NCBI GenBank assembly: GCA_964291375.2
Contig: OZ219809.1
Coordinates: forward strand, 2,232,001 to 2,296,000
Source: 3107 sp001483205
GTDB lineage: Bacteria; Pseudomonadota; Alphaproteobacteria; Rhodobacterales; Rhodobacteraceae
Direction of reading: 5' to 3'
DNA: 64,000 nt
Shown here: piece by piece, positions 34,438-43,939 of the stretch
How positions within the stretch are numbered: the first letter of the stretch is position 1
How the letters are laid out: each line of letters starts with the position of its first letter
The notes under the pieces: generated by a model
What the model saw: the letters and a program-made list of their open reading frames with translations, nothing else
The model's database searches: none
What the model was told of the DNA's origin: nothing
Program-made: the position numbers and the translations under genes

Positions 34438-36236
34438 ATGACCGACCTCGCCCATATCCGCAATTTCTCCATCGTCGCCCATATCGACCACGGGAAATCA
34501 ACCCTCGCCGACCGGCTGATTCAGGAAACCGGCACGGTCAGGGACCGGGACATGAAGGAACAGCTTCTCGATTCGATGGAGCTGGAGCGCGAACGCGGCA
34601 TCACCATCAAGGCCAACACCGTTCGCATCGACTATACCGCCGATGACGGCCAGGCCTATGTGCTGAACCTGATCGACACGCCGGGCCATGTGGATTTCTC
34701 TTACGAGGTCAGCCGGTCAATGCGCGCGGTCGAAGGTTCTCTGCTGGTCGTCGATTCCACCCAAGGGGTCGAGGCGCAGACCCTGGCCAATGTCTATCAG
34801 GCGATTGACGCCGACCACGACATCGTGCCGGTCTTTAACAAGATCGACCTGCCCGCCGCCGACATTGACCGGGTGGCAGAGCAGGTTGAGGATGTGATCG
34901 GCATTGATGCGTCCGGGGCGATCCCCGTCTCCGCCAAGACCGGGGAAGGCATCCGCGCGGTGCTGGAGGCCATCGTCACCCGCCTGCCCGCCCCGGACGG
35001 CGCAAGCGCCGCGCCGCTGAGGGCAATGCTGGTCGATAGCTGGTATGACGCCTATCTTGGCGTTGTCGTGCTGGTGCGCATCATTGACGGGACGATGAAA
35101 AAGGGCGACCGCATCAGGATGATGCAGACCGGTTCAACCCACCAGATCGACCGGATCGGCGTGTTTCGCCCGCAGATGGAAGAGACCGGCGCGCTCGGCC
35201 CCGGTGAGATCGGCTATATCACCGCGTCAATCAAACAGGTGCGCGACACACGGGTGGGTGACACCATCACCCACGAGAAAAAGGGCGCGGCGGCCCCCTG
35301 CCGGGGTTCAGGCCGTCGCAGCCGGTGGTTTTCTGCGGCCTTTTCCCCGTGGACAACGCCGCGTTCGGGGATTTGCGCGATGCGCTCGGCAAGCTGGCGC
35401 TGAATGATGCGTCCTTCAGCCATGAGACCGAGACCTCTGCCGCGCTCGGTTTCGGCTTTCGCTGCGGGTTTCTTGGCCTTCTGCATCTCGAGGTCATCCG
35501 CGACCGGATTGAGCGCGAATACGGCATAGAGATCATCGCCACCGCGCCCTCGGTCATCTATCGCGTCCACATGCGCGACGGAACGGTAAGGGAGCTTCAC
35601 AACCCCGCTGACATGCCGGACCTGACCCATGTGGACCACCTTGAGGAACCGCGCATCCGGGCGACCATCCTTGCGCCCGACGATCATCTGGGCGAGGTGC
35701 TGAAACTGTGTCAGGAGCGGCGCGGCGTTCAGCTTGACCTGACCTATGCGGGGGCGCGGGCGATGGCGGTCTATGATCTGCCGCTGAATGAGGTGGTTTT
35801 CGACTTTCACGACCGGTTGAAATCGGTCACCAGAGGCTATGCGAGCTTTGATTATCAACTGGAGGGCTATCGCGCCGATGCTCTGGTCAGGATGCAGATT
35901 CTTGTGAATGAAGAGCCGGTGGATGCGTTGGCCGTCATGGTGCATCGTGATCGGGCCGAACAGCGCGGGCGGGCGATGGTGGAAAAGCTGAAAGAGCTGA
36001 TCCCGCGCCACATGTTCAAAATTCCGATTCAGGCGGCGATCGGCGGGCGGATTATCGCGCGCGAAACCCTTGCGGCGATGCGAAAGGATGTGACGGCCAA
36101 ATGCTATGGCGGTGATGCGACGCGAAAGCGGAAGCTGTTGGACAAGCAGAAGGCGGGCAAGAGGAAGATGCGCCGCTTTGGTAAGGTGGACATCCCGCAA
36201 GAGGCGTTCATCAGCGCGCTCAGGATGGACGGGTGA
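34438..36236 (+). pseudogene. lepA: Elongation factor 4 (LepA), reading frame broken by one missing base
   Basis: Translational GTPase that acts on stalled or back-translocated ribosomes. G1 HIDHGKST, G3 DTPGHVDFSYEVSR and G4 FNKIDLP are intact. The first frame ends in nonsense after ITHEKKGAAAP; the second resumes QPVVFCGLFPVDNAAFGDLRDAL. Adding one C in the CCCCC run at 35294-35298 joins them as AAPLPGFRPSQPVVF and gives 599 codons, exactly the family length. The downstream C-terminal domain with KRKLLDKQKAGKRKM is intact. Probably a sequence error. Confidence 0.92.
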
Positions 36237-36320
36237 GGGGGCCGGGGGTGATGGTGGCCCACGCGCCTGTGGGCTATGGCCGTTATCGCGTTACCGGGAG
36301 CAGGCCAAAGCAGAAAGTAT

Positions 36321-36348
36321 TTGACAATGCCCCCTGCCTCACTATGTT
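36321..36348 (+). promoter_or_regulatory. Sigma-70-like promoter for a candidate small RNA
   Basis: TTGACA, 16-bp spacer, TATGTT. No coding region follows; a strong terminator lies 45 bp after the -10 box. Confidence 0.55.
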
Positions 36349-36353
36349 CGGAA

Positions 36354-36430
36354 TCGGAGGTTCTGTTCCCGGACGGTCGGCCAACGCAGGTTGGAGGTGA
36401 CGGTTGCGGGAAGCGTTACCTCCTTTTTTA
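36354..36430 (+). ncRNA. Candidate small RNA of about 77 nt
   Basis: Bounded by the promoter at 36321 and an intrinsic terminator at 36393. The predicted transcript has a hairpin CCAAC-GCAG-GTTGG (36381-36394) next to the terminator stem, whose 3' arm ends ACCTCC, an anti-Shine-Dalgarno sequence available for base-pairing. I do not recognise a family. Alternatively the segment is only the lepA terminator with a fortuitous promoter. Confidence 0.45.
36393..36429 (+). terminator. Intrinsic terminator
   Basis: A 10-bp stem GGAGGTGACG / CGTTACCTCC (one G-U pair) with an 11-nt loop, followed by six T. It can end both the candidate small RNA and lepA. Confidence 0.85.
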
Positions 36431-36817
36431 TTTCGGCCTTGGCCTCGCCCTGTAGGGATCAGACACATATATGATCCCGAACAGCCTTCGTGTCCTGCCG
36501 TTTTCATAGGACTCGCCAGAGAATTGAAGCTCTCTGCAAAGACCGGCGAAATCGTGATGGATGTCGTCGCGTTTCGGCCCTCTGAAATTCCATTCCGGCC
36601 GTCTGAAACCCCAGTTTATGCAGTAGAGACAAAGGTCCGCCGCTTGTATGGCCGGTGAAAGCTCGGAGTCCACAAACATCGGATAAGGCACGATCCATTT
36701 TGAGCGCTTTCGCCCGTTATCGGTTTTGGTGTAATAGTCCTGAAGCCTTTTCAAATATCGCTTATCTTGCTGTTTTTCAGTCTGATCCAGCACAAGAAGG
36801 CCGCTTCCGGCCCGCAC
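36428..36817 (-). pseudogene. C-terminal remnant of a DUF3800 protein
   Basis: About 130 residues: LVLDQTEKQQDKRYLKRLQDYY and FVDSELSPAIQAADLCLYCI match the second half of DUF3800 proteins (a family of predicted nucleases of about 240 residues). The N-terminal half, including the usual MxYIDESG start, is missing; sequence upstream (36818-36882) is unrelated GC-rich DNA. Lower GC than the surroundings. The stop abuts the terminator T-run. Confidence 0.7.
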
Positions 36818-36882
36818 GGTAGGCGCGAACGCGCCGCCCCGTGGGGGTGGGGCCCGTCTCGGAAACAGTCCGGCGGACCGTT

Positions 36883-37098
36883 TCAGGGCTTACTATTCAT
36901 CCATTGAATAAATTCATCCCAAGAGACCTTTTCCCCGTTTTCTCTACGAGTCCGGCCCTTGCACCAGATCAAATTCGCTTTAGTGACATAAAAATCTCCC
37001 AAGAGCTTACCCTTACCCTTGGTGTCCCGAACCTCGAACTCGATTCCTTTGTTTTTGACCTCCATATCCACGTCAAAATCCTTGATTGCCACTTTCAT
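36883..37098 (-). CDS. Small hypothetical protein
   Basis: 71 residues with a strong Shine-Dalgarno (GGGAGAAG). The sequence is charged and probably beta-rich: MKVAIKDFDVDMEVKNKG, GKLLGDFYVTKANLIWCKG, and C-terminal DEFIQWMNS. No signal peptide or membrane segment. Base composition is AT-rich like the DUF3800 remnant, so both probably arrived together. Family not recognised. Confidence 0.7.
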   Translation of the reverse strand: MKVAIKDFDVDMEVKNKGIEFEVRDTKGKGKLLGDFYVTKANLIWCKGRTRRENGEKVSWDEFIQWMNSKP

Positions 37099-37126
37099 GT
37101 CACTTCTCCCTTTCCTGGATTTTTCA

Positions 37127-38197
37127 TCAGTTCAACCCCCCGTGCAATGTCGGCACCTCCAGCGCTCCGAACCCGTAATGCCTCAGCCACCGCAGATCGG
37201 AATCGAAAAATGCGCGCAGATCGGGGATACCATATTTCAGCATCGCGATGCGATCTATCCCGACGCCAAAGGCAAAGCCCTGCCACCGGTCCGGGTCAAT
37301 CCCCCCTGCCCGCAGCACATTCGGATGCACCATGCCCGAGCCGAGAATCTCCAGCCAGTCATCGCCCTCGCCCAGTTTCAGCGCGCCCCCTTCCCACGAA
37401 CAGCGGATGTCCACCTCTGCCGAGGGTTCGGTGAACGGGAAATGAGAGGCACGAAAGCGCAGCTCCACATCCCCCACCCCGAAAAAGGCCTTCACGAACG
37501 CCTCCAGGCACCATTTCAGATGCGCCATGGAAATGTCGGCATCAATAGCCAGCCCCTCGACCTGATGGAACATCGGCGTGTGGGTCTGGTCATAATCGGC
37601 GCGATAGACCCGGCCCGGCGCGATCACCCTGATCGGTGCGCCATGGGCCTGCATCGCACGTATCTGCACCGGCGAGGTATGGGTGCGCAGCACATGGGGC
37701 GGGCGGTCGATGCCTTCCGCACGGCGGATATAGAACGTGTCCATCTCGGCCCGCGCCGGGTGATGGGCAGGCATGTTCAGCGCGTCGAAATTGTGCCAGT
37801 CGGTTTCTATCTGCGGCCCCTCGGCGACGGCAAAGCCCATGTCGGCAAAAATCGCGGTCACCTCTTCGGTCACCTGGCTGACCGGGTGGATGGTGCCGCG
37901 CCGCGCGGGACGGCTGGGCAGAGTGACATCCAGCCATTCCGATTGCAGGCGTTCGGCAAGCGCGGCGTCGGCGAGCGCCGCTTTGCGGGCGACCAGCGCC
38001 AAGCCGACCTCTTCTTTCAGCGCATTCAGCCGTGGCCCGGCGATTTGCCGCTCTTCGGGGGTCATCCGGCCCAGCTCGCGCATTTTCAGGCTGATTTCGC
38101 CCTTTTTGCCGATGGCGGCGACCCGCAAAGCCTCCAGCGCTGCCTCGCTGTCTGCGGCGGCCACCGCCTCCAGATATTTCCGTCTCAGATCACCCAT
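37127..38197 (-). CDS. pheS: Phenylalanine-tRNA ligase alpha subunit
   Basis: 356 residues from the ATG before GDLRRKYLEAV with AGAGG upstream; an in-frame ATG at 38236 is weaker. N-terminal coiled coil for tRNA, then the class II catalytic core: PTHIPV-like region replaced by HPARAEMDTFYI, motif 2 FHQVEGLAIDADISMAHLK, motif 3 GFAFGVGIDRIAMLKYGI. The beta subunit gene is not adjacent. Confidence 0.95.
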   Translation of the reverse strand: MGDLRRKYLEAVAAADSEAALEALRVAAIGKKGEISLKMRELGRMTPEERQIAGPRLNALKEEVGLALVARKAALADAALAERLQSEWLDVTLPSRPARRGTIHPVSQVTEEVTAIFADMGFAVAEGPQIETDWHNFDALNMPAHHPARAEMDTFYIRRAEGIDRPPHVLRTHTSPVQIRAMQAHGAPIRVIAPGRVYRADYDQTHTPMFHQVEGLAIDADISMAHLKWCLEAFVKAFFGVGDVELRFRASHFPFTEPSAEVDIRCSWEGGALKLGEGDDWLEILGSGMVHPNVLRAGGIDPDRWQGFAFGVGIDRIAMLKYGIPDLRAFFDSDLRWLRHYGFGALEVPTLHGGLN

Positions 38198-38350
38198 TCC
38201 GGCCTCTTTGCGTTCCGTCGCCCCTGCTAATGGCACGGGCGCGGGGTTTCAAGCCGCCCGCCGTTTCAAGCGGCCCCGCCCCGCAACAGGGCCGCAGCAC
38301 CCCGGCGGGGCCACGAGCCTGCAATGCTCTGTCAAAGGTCCGGGGGCGGG

Positions 38351-38713
38351 TTACGCCAGCGCCGCCTTCGCCTTTTCGACGATGGCCCCGAAGGCGTCCG
38401 GCTCATGCACGGCCAGATCAGCCAGAATCTTGCGGTCAACCTCGATCCCCGCAAGGCTCAGCCCGTTGATGAAACGGCTGTAGGTCAGCGCCCCGTCATG
38501 GGCGCGCACCGCGGCATTGATCCGCTGAATCCACAGCGCGCGGAAATTGCGCTTGCGCTGCTTGCGGTCGCGGGTCGCATACTGGTTGGCCTTGTCAACG
38601 GCCTGGGTCGCGGTTCTGAACGTGTTCTTGCGGCGACCATAATAGCCCTTGGCGGCCTTGATCACCTTTTTGTGGCGGGCGTGGGTTTTGGCCCCGCTCT
38701 TGACTCTGGACAT
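38351..38713 (-). CDS. rplT: 50S ribosomal protein L20
   Basis: 120 residues: SRVKSGAKTHARHKKVIKAA, RRKNTFRTATQAV, LWIQRINAAVR and the C-terminal GLSLAGIEVDRKILADLA. Normal length. 12 bp after rpmI, same operon. Confidence 0.97.
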   Translation of the reverse strand: MSRVKSGAKTHARHKKVIKAAKGYYGRRKNTFRTATQAVDKANQYATRDRKQRKRNFRALWIQRINAAVRAHDGALTYSRFINGLSLAGIEVDRKILADLAVHEPDAFGAIVEKAKAALA

Positions 38714-38725
38714 CAGGCGGCCTCC

Positions 38726-38926
38726 TTAACGCGCGTAGGGCATGTAGCCCTTGACGATCTTTTCGTCGGCGGCTGACAGGGTTGTGGTGCCGCGGGCATT
38801 GCGGATGAACTTGTTGGTCCGCTTGATCATGCCGTGGCGCTTGCCGGACTGGGCGGAAACCACCCTGCCCGAGGCCGTCATCTTGAAGCGCTTCTTGGCG
38901 CTTGATTTCGTTTTCATCTTGGGCAT
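38726..38926 (-). CDS. rpmI: 50S ribosomal protein L35
   Basis: 66 residues, PKMKTKSSAKKRFKMTASG at the start and KGYMPYAR at the end. infC, often upstream in other bacteria, is not present in this window. Confidence 0.97.
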   Translation of the reverse strand: MPKMKTKSSAKKRFKMTASGRVVSAQSGKRHGMIKRTNKFIRNARGTTTLSAADEKIVKGYMPYAR

Positions 38927-39154
38927 TTCCGCTTCCTTTGCTCAGGGCTGACACACACGCGGCCCGGCAATGCCTCACTGGGCCGGCCGCGCGGGATTAA
39001 GCGCCCCCTATACGGGGCGGCGCGCGGGCAGACAAGGGGAAAATCCGGTCGTCAGGCCATAACGCCGGTGCGCCCGGAAACCCTTACATCCGGGCTTGTC
39101 TCGCCGCCGCCCCGCCGCCATAAGCGGGCAAGCCATTGATACGGGAGCTTTGCC

Positions 39155-39559
39155 ATGATTGGCCGCCTCAACCATGTCGCCATCGCCGTGCCCGATCTGG
39201 AGGCCGCCGCCGCCCGCTATCGCGACACGCTGGGGGCCACGGTCGGCGCGGCGCAGGACGAACCCGAACATGGCGTAACGGTGATCTTCATTGACCTGCC
39301 GAACACCAAAATCGAACTGCTGTATCCTCTGGGCAAAAATTCCCCGATCACGGGGTTTCTGGCCAAGAACCCTTCGGGCGGCATCCATCACATCTGTTAC
39401 GAGGTCGAGGACATCCTTGCCGTCCGTGACCGGCTGATCGCCGGGGGCGCGCGGGTGCTCGGCGGTGCAGAGCCGAAAATCGGGGCGCATGGCAAGCCGG
39501 TTCTGTTTCTGCACCCCAAGGATTTCAACGGCTGTCTGATTGAACTGGAGCAAGCGTGA
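39155..39559 (+). CDS. mce: Methylmalonyl-CoA epimerase
   Basis: 134 residues of the VOC superfamily: LNHVAIAVPDLEAAAARYRDTLG, given as HVAIAVPDLEAA, and GGIHHICYEVEDI supply metal-binding His residues; the last Glu is in LIELEQ. It interconverts the epimers of methylmalonyl-CoA in propionyl-CoA use. Followed by DUF1467 as in other Rhodobacteraceae. Confidence 0.92.
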   Translation: MIGRLNHVAIAVPDLEAAAARYRDTLGATVGAAQDEPEHGVTVIFIDLPNTKIELLYPLGKNSPITGFLAKNPSGGIHHICYEVEDILAVRDRLIAGGARVLGGAEPKIGAHGKPVLFLHPKDFNGCLIELEQA

Positions 39560-39849
39560 TGTCGGTTGCCTCGGCGATTGTCCTGTTTGCGGTCATCTGG
39601 TTCATGGTCTTTCTGGTCGTGTTGCCGATCCGGTTGAAGACTCAGGCGGATGTCGGTGAGATCACCCGCGGCACCCCGCCCGGCGCACCGCATGATGCGC
39701 AAATCGGACGCCGCGTCAGAATCACCACCGTGATCGCCATGGCGTTGTGGGCGGTCATCGCCGGGATCATTGTCAGTGGCGCAATTTCGGTGCGTGATTT
39801 CGACTGGCGCGGCATCATGGGGGCCGCGCCGGAAACCTTCGGGGAATAG
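39559..39849 (+). CDS. DUF1467-family membrane protein
   Basis: 96 residues from the ATG in a TGATG overlap with mce. Two membrane segments (about 3-24 and 55-77), with IWFMVFLVVLPIRLKTQ in the first. A conserved companion of mce in the alphaproteobacteria; role unknown. Confidence 0.88.
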   Translation: MSVASAIVLFAVIWFMVFLVVLPIRLKTQADVGEITRGTPPGAPHDAQIGRRVRITTVIAMALWAVIAGIIVSGAISVRDFDWRGIMGAAPETFGE

Positions 39850-40026
39850 GGGCAGGGCCGCGCGCCTTTTGCCCCATGCCTGCCCCCATCTGGGCGAAAA
39901 ACCGCTTGTGCAAATCGGCGATGTTTCATCCCGTTACAAAGTTTGAATTGAGCTGTCCGGCCCCGCCGTCTAGATGCAGAGGGGCCGGAAGAGAACGCTG
40001 TCCGGTGCCAGGTCAGGGGGCCGGTC

Positions 40027-40947
40027 TTGCTTGTGACACTGAAATCACCCGCGCATTTCACCGGGGTGGGGGTTCATTCGGGCGATAAGGTGCGGATGAC
40101 GGTTCATCCGGCCTCGACGAAATACGGTATCTGGTTCAGCAGGACCGACGTTGACAAAGATGGTGTGATCGCCGCGCATTGGGACAATTTCGACCAGGCA
40201 TCCCGGCTCTGCACCCGCCTGCACAACCAGGCCGGGGTTTCCGTATCGACCACCGAACATCTGATGGCGGCGCTCAGCGGGTGCGGGATTCACAACGCGC
40301 TGATTGAGCTCGACGGCCCGGAAGTGCCGCTTCTGGACGGCTGTTCCCGGCTGTTCGTCAAAAGGTTGCTGTCGGCGGGGCTCCGGGTGCTTGATGTGCC
40401 GATGCGCGCGATTGAGGTTCTGAAAACCGTTGAGGTGCGCGCAGGCGATGCGATTGCGCGGCTGGAACCCTTCGACGGCCTGCATATCGGGTTCGAGATA
40501 GAGTTCCCCGATCCGGCAATCGGCCATCAGGTCAGAACGCTGAACATGGCCAACGGTGCCTTCGTGCGCGAATTGTGCGACAGCCGCACATTTTGCCGGC
40601 AAGAGGATATAAAGGCAATGCGCCGCGATGGTCTCGCCATGGGGGGGACGTTCGGGAATGTGGTCGTCTTTGACAGGGGGCGGGTGCTCAGCCCCGGCGG
40701 CCTGCGCTACAGGGATGAGCCGGTTCGCCACAAGATGCTGGATGCCTTCGGTGATCTGGCGCTGGCGGGTGCGCCGCTTCTGGCGCGGTATACGGGCATT
40801 CGCGCCGGACATGCGCTGACCAACAGGCTGCTGCGCGCCCTGTTCGCTGACCCTGCCGCCTATCGCATGGTGACCTGCGATAAGACGCAGGCAGAGAAGC
40901 TGCCGGGCATAGGGGTTTGCAAGCAAGACCTGCCCCTGGCCGCCTAA
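40027..40947 (+). CDS. lpxC: UDP-3-O-acyl-N-acetylglucosamine deacetylase
   Basis: 306 residues; committed step of lipid A synthesis. The start is a TTG (LVTLKSP..) or GTG two codons later, with AGGGGG upstream. Zn ligands: TEHLMAALSGCG (His), and RHKMLDAFGDL (His and Asp). Catalytic GCGIHNALIELDGPEVPLLDG and the basic-patch AGHALTNRLL are present. It heads lpxC-bamD-recN, but ftsZ, its usual upstream neighbour, is absent. Confidence 0.93.
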   Translation: MLVTLKSPAHFTGVGVHSGDKVRMTVHPASTKYGIWFSRTDVDKDGVIAAHWDNFDQASRLCTRLHNQAGVSVSTTEHLMAALSGCGIHNALIELDGPEVPLLDGCSRLFVKRLLSAGLRVLDVPMRAIEVLKTVEVRAGDAIARLEPFDGLHIGFEIEFPDPAIGHQVRTLNMANGAFVRELCDSRTFCRQEDIKAMRRDGLAMGGTFGNVVVFDRGRVLSPGGLRYRDEPVRHKMLDAFGDLALAGAPLLARYTGIRAGHALTNRLLRALFADPAAYRMVTCDKTQAEKLPGIGVCKQDLPLAA

Positions 40948-41055
40948 TCCGAACGAAAATCGCGCAAAGGCATTTTGCAACCGATTTTTCTGTGCTAGGA
41001 CATGGCGGGAACCGGGCCGTCTGTCCGGGGTAATGAACTGCGGGGCAGGTGGCTG

Positions 41056-41910
41056 ATGGCGCGCGGCAAGGTGTTTTTCGTCAAAACAACCGGGATCAGG
41101 ATGGCCGGGATTCTTGGCCTTGCGGTGGTCGTCGCCGGGTGCGGCGGATCGCAGGACAGGGCCATTGAGGACATGTCTGCCGAGGAAATCTTCCGGCAGG
41201 CAGAGGCCGAGTTGGAAACCGAACGCGATTCGGAAGAGGCGGCGCGTCTGTTCGGCGAGATCGAACGGCTCTATCCCTATTCCGAATTTGCCAAGCGTGC
41301 GCTGATCATGCAGGCGTTCGCCTATCACCGCGACAGGAACTATGAGAACAGCCGCGCCACCGCACAGCGCTATGTCGAGTTTTACCCCGCTTCTGAGGAT
41401 GCGGCCTATGCCCAGTATCTTCTGGCGCTCAGCTATTATGACCAGATCGATGAGATCGGGCGCGACCAGGAACTGACCTTCGAGGCCCTTCAGGCCCTGC
41501 GCACGGTGATCGAGGTGTATCCGGAAAGCGACTATGCCCGATCATCAAGGCTGAAATTCGACCTCGCCTTTGACCACCTGGCGGGCAAGGAAATGGAGGT
41601 CGGGCGTTTCTATCTCAAGCGCGCCCACTACACCGCCGCCATCAACCGCTTTCAGGTCGTGGTCGAGCAGTTTCAGACAACCAGCCATACGGCAGAGGCA
41701 TTGCACAGGCTGGTGGAAAGCTATCTGTCGCTTGGCCTGACCGGCGAGGCCCAGACCGCGGCGGCGATTCTCGGCCATAACTTCCGGTCATCCGCGTTTT
41801 ACCGCGACAGCTATGATCTGCTGACCGCGCAGGGGTTGCAGCCCCGTGTGCGCGGCAATCACTGGCTTGCGCGCCTCTATCGCCAGACCATCAGGGGTGA
41901 GTGGCTCTGA
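41056..41910 (+). CDS. bamD: Outer membrane assembly lipoprotein BamD
   Basis: 284 residues from the ATG before ARGKVFFV. Lipobox VVVAGC places the lipidated Cys near residue 29. TPR repeats follow (FGEIERLYPYSEFAKRALIM; YVEFYPASEDAAYAQYLLALSYYD; VIEVYPESDYA), the hallmark of BamD. It is part of the BAM complex for outer-membrane protein insertion. Confidence 0.93.
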   Translation: MARGKVFFVKTTGIRMAGILGLAVVVAGCGGSQDRAIEDMSAEEIFRQAEAELETERDSEEAARLFGEIERLYPYSEFAKRALIMQAFAYHRDRNYENSRATAQRYVEFYPASEDAAYAQYLLALSYYDQIDEIGRDQELTFEALQALRTVIEVYPESDYARSSRLKFDLAFDHLAGKEMEVGRFYLKRAHYTAAINRFQVVVEQFQTTSHTAEALHRLVESYLSLGLTGEAQTAAAILGHNFRSSAFYRDSYDLLTAQGLQPRVRGNHWLARLYRQTIRGEWL

Positions 41911-41914
41911 GGCG

Positions 41915-43582
41915 ATGCTGAGAAGCCTCGACATCCGGGACATGCTGATCATCGACCGGCTGACGATCGAGTTTCAACCCGGCCTGAATGTGCTGACCGG
42001 AGAGACCGGCGCAGGCAAATCCATCCTGCTGGACGCTTTGGGGTTCGTGCTTGGCTGGCGCGGGCGGGCGGAGCTTGTGCGCCCCGGCGCGCAGGCGGGC
42101 GAGGTGAGCGCGGTTTTCGACCTGACCGGGGGGCACCCGGCGCAGGGCATTCTGGTCGGGGCCGGTTTGCCGTCGGGTGACGGCGAGCTGATTCTGCGCC
42201 GGGTGAACCGGGCCGACGGGCGCAAGACCGCCTGGGTGAATGACCGGCGGGTTTCGGGCGAGGTTCTGCGCGCCCTGTCGCAAACGCTGGTCGAATTGCA
42301 CGGGCAGCATGATGACCGCGGGCTGATGAACCCGCGCGGCCACCGACGGCTGTTGGATGATTACGGCGGGCTGGCGGCGTTGGTGGCGGCGGCGCGGGAT
42401 GGCTGGCGGCGGTTGTCGCAGGCGCAATCCGCTCTGGCAGAGGCAGAGGCCCGGCTTGAGGCTGCCCGGTCCGAGGAGGGGTTTCTGGCCCATGCTGTGG
42501 AAGAGTTGGACAACCTGGCCCCGCAACCGGGCGAGGACGCCACGCTGGACGGGCAGCGGCGGCTGATGCAGTCGGCAGGGCGGATTCGCGAGGATGTTCG
42601 CCGCGCGGCACAGGCGCTTGGCCCCGACGGGGCAGAGGGCATGTTAGGCGATGCGATCAAGTGGCTCGAGACGGCGGGGGATGCGAGCGACGCTGGCGGT
42701 GAGCTTTTGCAAGAGGCGGTCTCGGCACTGGTCCGCGCGCTGACCGAACTGGGCGAGGCGCAGCAGGGGGTTGAGCGCTGTCTGGAGCGGCTGGATGTTG
42801 ATCCGTCGGAACTGGAGGCCGTGGAGGACCGCCTGTTCGCCATTCGCGGGCTGGCCCGGAAACACGGGGTGATGCCGGATGATCTGGGCGCTTTTGCCGA
42901 AGATGCCCGCACCCGGCTGGAGCGGATTCACAGCGACGGCAAAAGCATCGCGCGGCTTGAGGCGGATGTGCAGGCGGTGCGGGCGGCGTATGGGCAGGCG
43001 GCTGCGCAGTTAAGCGACGCCCGGCGCGGGGCGGCAGAGCGGCTTGATGCGGCGATGGTGGCGGAACTGGCCCCGCTGAGGATGGAGCGCGCGGTGTTCC
43101 GAACCGCCCTTGCCGGTGGCGCGGCAGGCCCGGAGGGGCAGGATGATGTGTCATTCACGGTTTCGACCAACCCCGGATCACCCGCCGGGCCGCTGAACCG
43201 GATTGCGTCAGGCGGAGAGTTGAGCCGGTTCCTGTTGGCGCTCAAGGTGTGTCTGAGCGCGGAGCAGCAGGGGGTGACGATGATTTTTGATGAGATCGAC
43301 CGGGGCGTCGGCGGGGCGACCTCTGATGCCGTCGGGCGCAGGCTGAAGGCATTGGCCGGGGGCGCGGGGGCGCAGGTTCTGGTGGTGACCCACTCGCCGC
43401 AGGTCGCGGCCCTGGGCGGGCACCACTGGCGGGTCAGCAAGCGGGTTGCCGACGGGCAGGCGCGGTCTTCGGTGGTTGCGCTCAGCCCGGCGGCGCGGGT
43501 GGATGAGCTGGCCAGAATGCTGTCGGGCGACACCGTGACCGACGAGGCGCGCGCCGCCGCGCGGGTGCTGTTGCAGGGGTGA
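41915..43582 (+). CDS. recN: DNA repair protein RecN
   Basis: 555 residues from the ATG before LRSLDIRDMLIIDRL, 4 bp after the bamD stop. An SMC-like ATPase for double-strand break repair: Walker A GETGAGKS near residue 32, coiled coil in the middle, signature ASGGELSRFLLALK and Walker B MIFDEIDRGVGG. Normal length. Confidence 0.95.
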   Translation: MLRSLDIRDMLIIDRLTIEFQPGLNVLTGETGAGKSILLDALGFVLGWRGRAELVRPGAQAGEVSAVFDLTGGHPAQGILVGAGLPSGDGELILRRVNRADGRKTAWVNDRRVSGEVLRALSQTLVELHGQHDDRGLMNPRGHRRLLDDYGGLAALVAAARDGWRRLSQAQSALAEAEARLEAARSEEGFLAHAVEELDNLAPQPGEDATLDGQRRLMQSAGRIREDVRRAAQALGPDGAEGMLGDAIKWLETAGDASDAGGELLQEAVSALVRALTELGEAQQGVERCLERLDVDPSELEAVEDRLFAIRGLARKHGVMPDDLGAFAEDARTRLERIHSDGKSIARLEADVQAVRAAYGQAAAQLSDARRGAAERLDAAMVAELAPLRMERAVFRTALAGGAAGPEGQDDVSFTVSTNPGSPAGPLNRIASGGELSRFLLALKVCLSAEQQGVTMIFDEIDRGVGGATSDAVGRRLKALAGGAGAQVLVVTHSPQVAALGGHHWRVSKRVADGQARSSVVALSPAARVDELARMLSGDTVTDEARAAARVLLQG

Positions 43583-43596
43583 GGCCCCGTCCGGTT

Positions 43597-43862
43597 AAAG
43601 ACCTCTGTATAAGGGTGCATCAACTGCCAAACCGTCCGCCCGGCGGAACGCCGGACAGCGCCTTGGGGCTCCGCCCGTTCGGCCCTGAAACGGTCCCCCG
43701 GACCGTTTCCAAGACGGGCCTCACCCCCCGGCAGGCGCTCAAAACGCCTCAACCTATTGCAACGTATGAACTTTATGGAAAGATCATCGCCAATGTGGAC
43801 TGTCAAAAAAGCGCCCGCCCAGGCAGGCGGCTGCCCGGCTGAGCTATTATGCAGAGGTCTTT
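43597..43862 (+). mobile_element. MITE-like intergenic element, full copy (266 bp)
   Basis: The best-preserved ends: AAAGACCTCTGTATAAGG and TTATGCAGAGGTCTTT. It carries an extra block of about 55 bp (about 43662-43725) with its own hairpin AAACGGTC-CCCCG-GACCGTTT, absent from the 213-bp copy. The rest matches, including ATGAACTTTATGG and CAATGTGGACTGTC. It fills most of the 357-bp recN-dapD gap. Confidence 0.85.
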
Positions 43863-43939
43863 CCCGCATTGCGCGGGCGGCCCCTCGGGTCTATAGGGTC
43901 AGGCACCAACAGGCCGGAAACATTTCAGAGGGTGGGCAC

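Noticed and set aside
10344..35300. Programmed frameshifting in pyc and lepA
   Set aside because: No slippery heptamer with downstream structure is evident, the family members are not known to frameshift, and both sites are plain C/G runs.
39961..39986. TAGATGCAGAGGGGCC before lpxC as another element copy
   Set aside because: Only about 10 bp match one end and no partner end or internal block was found.
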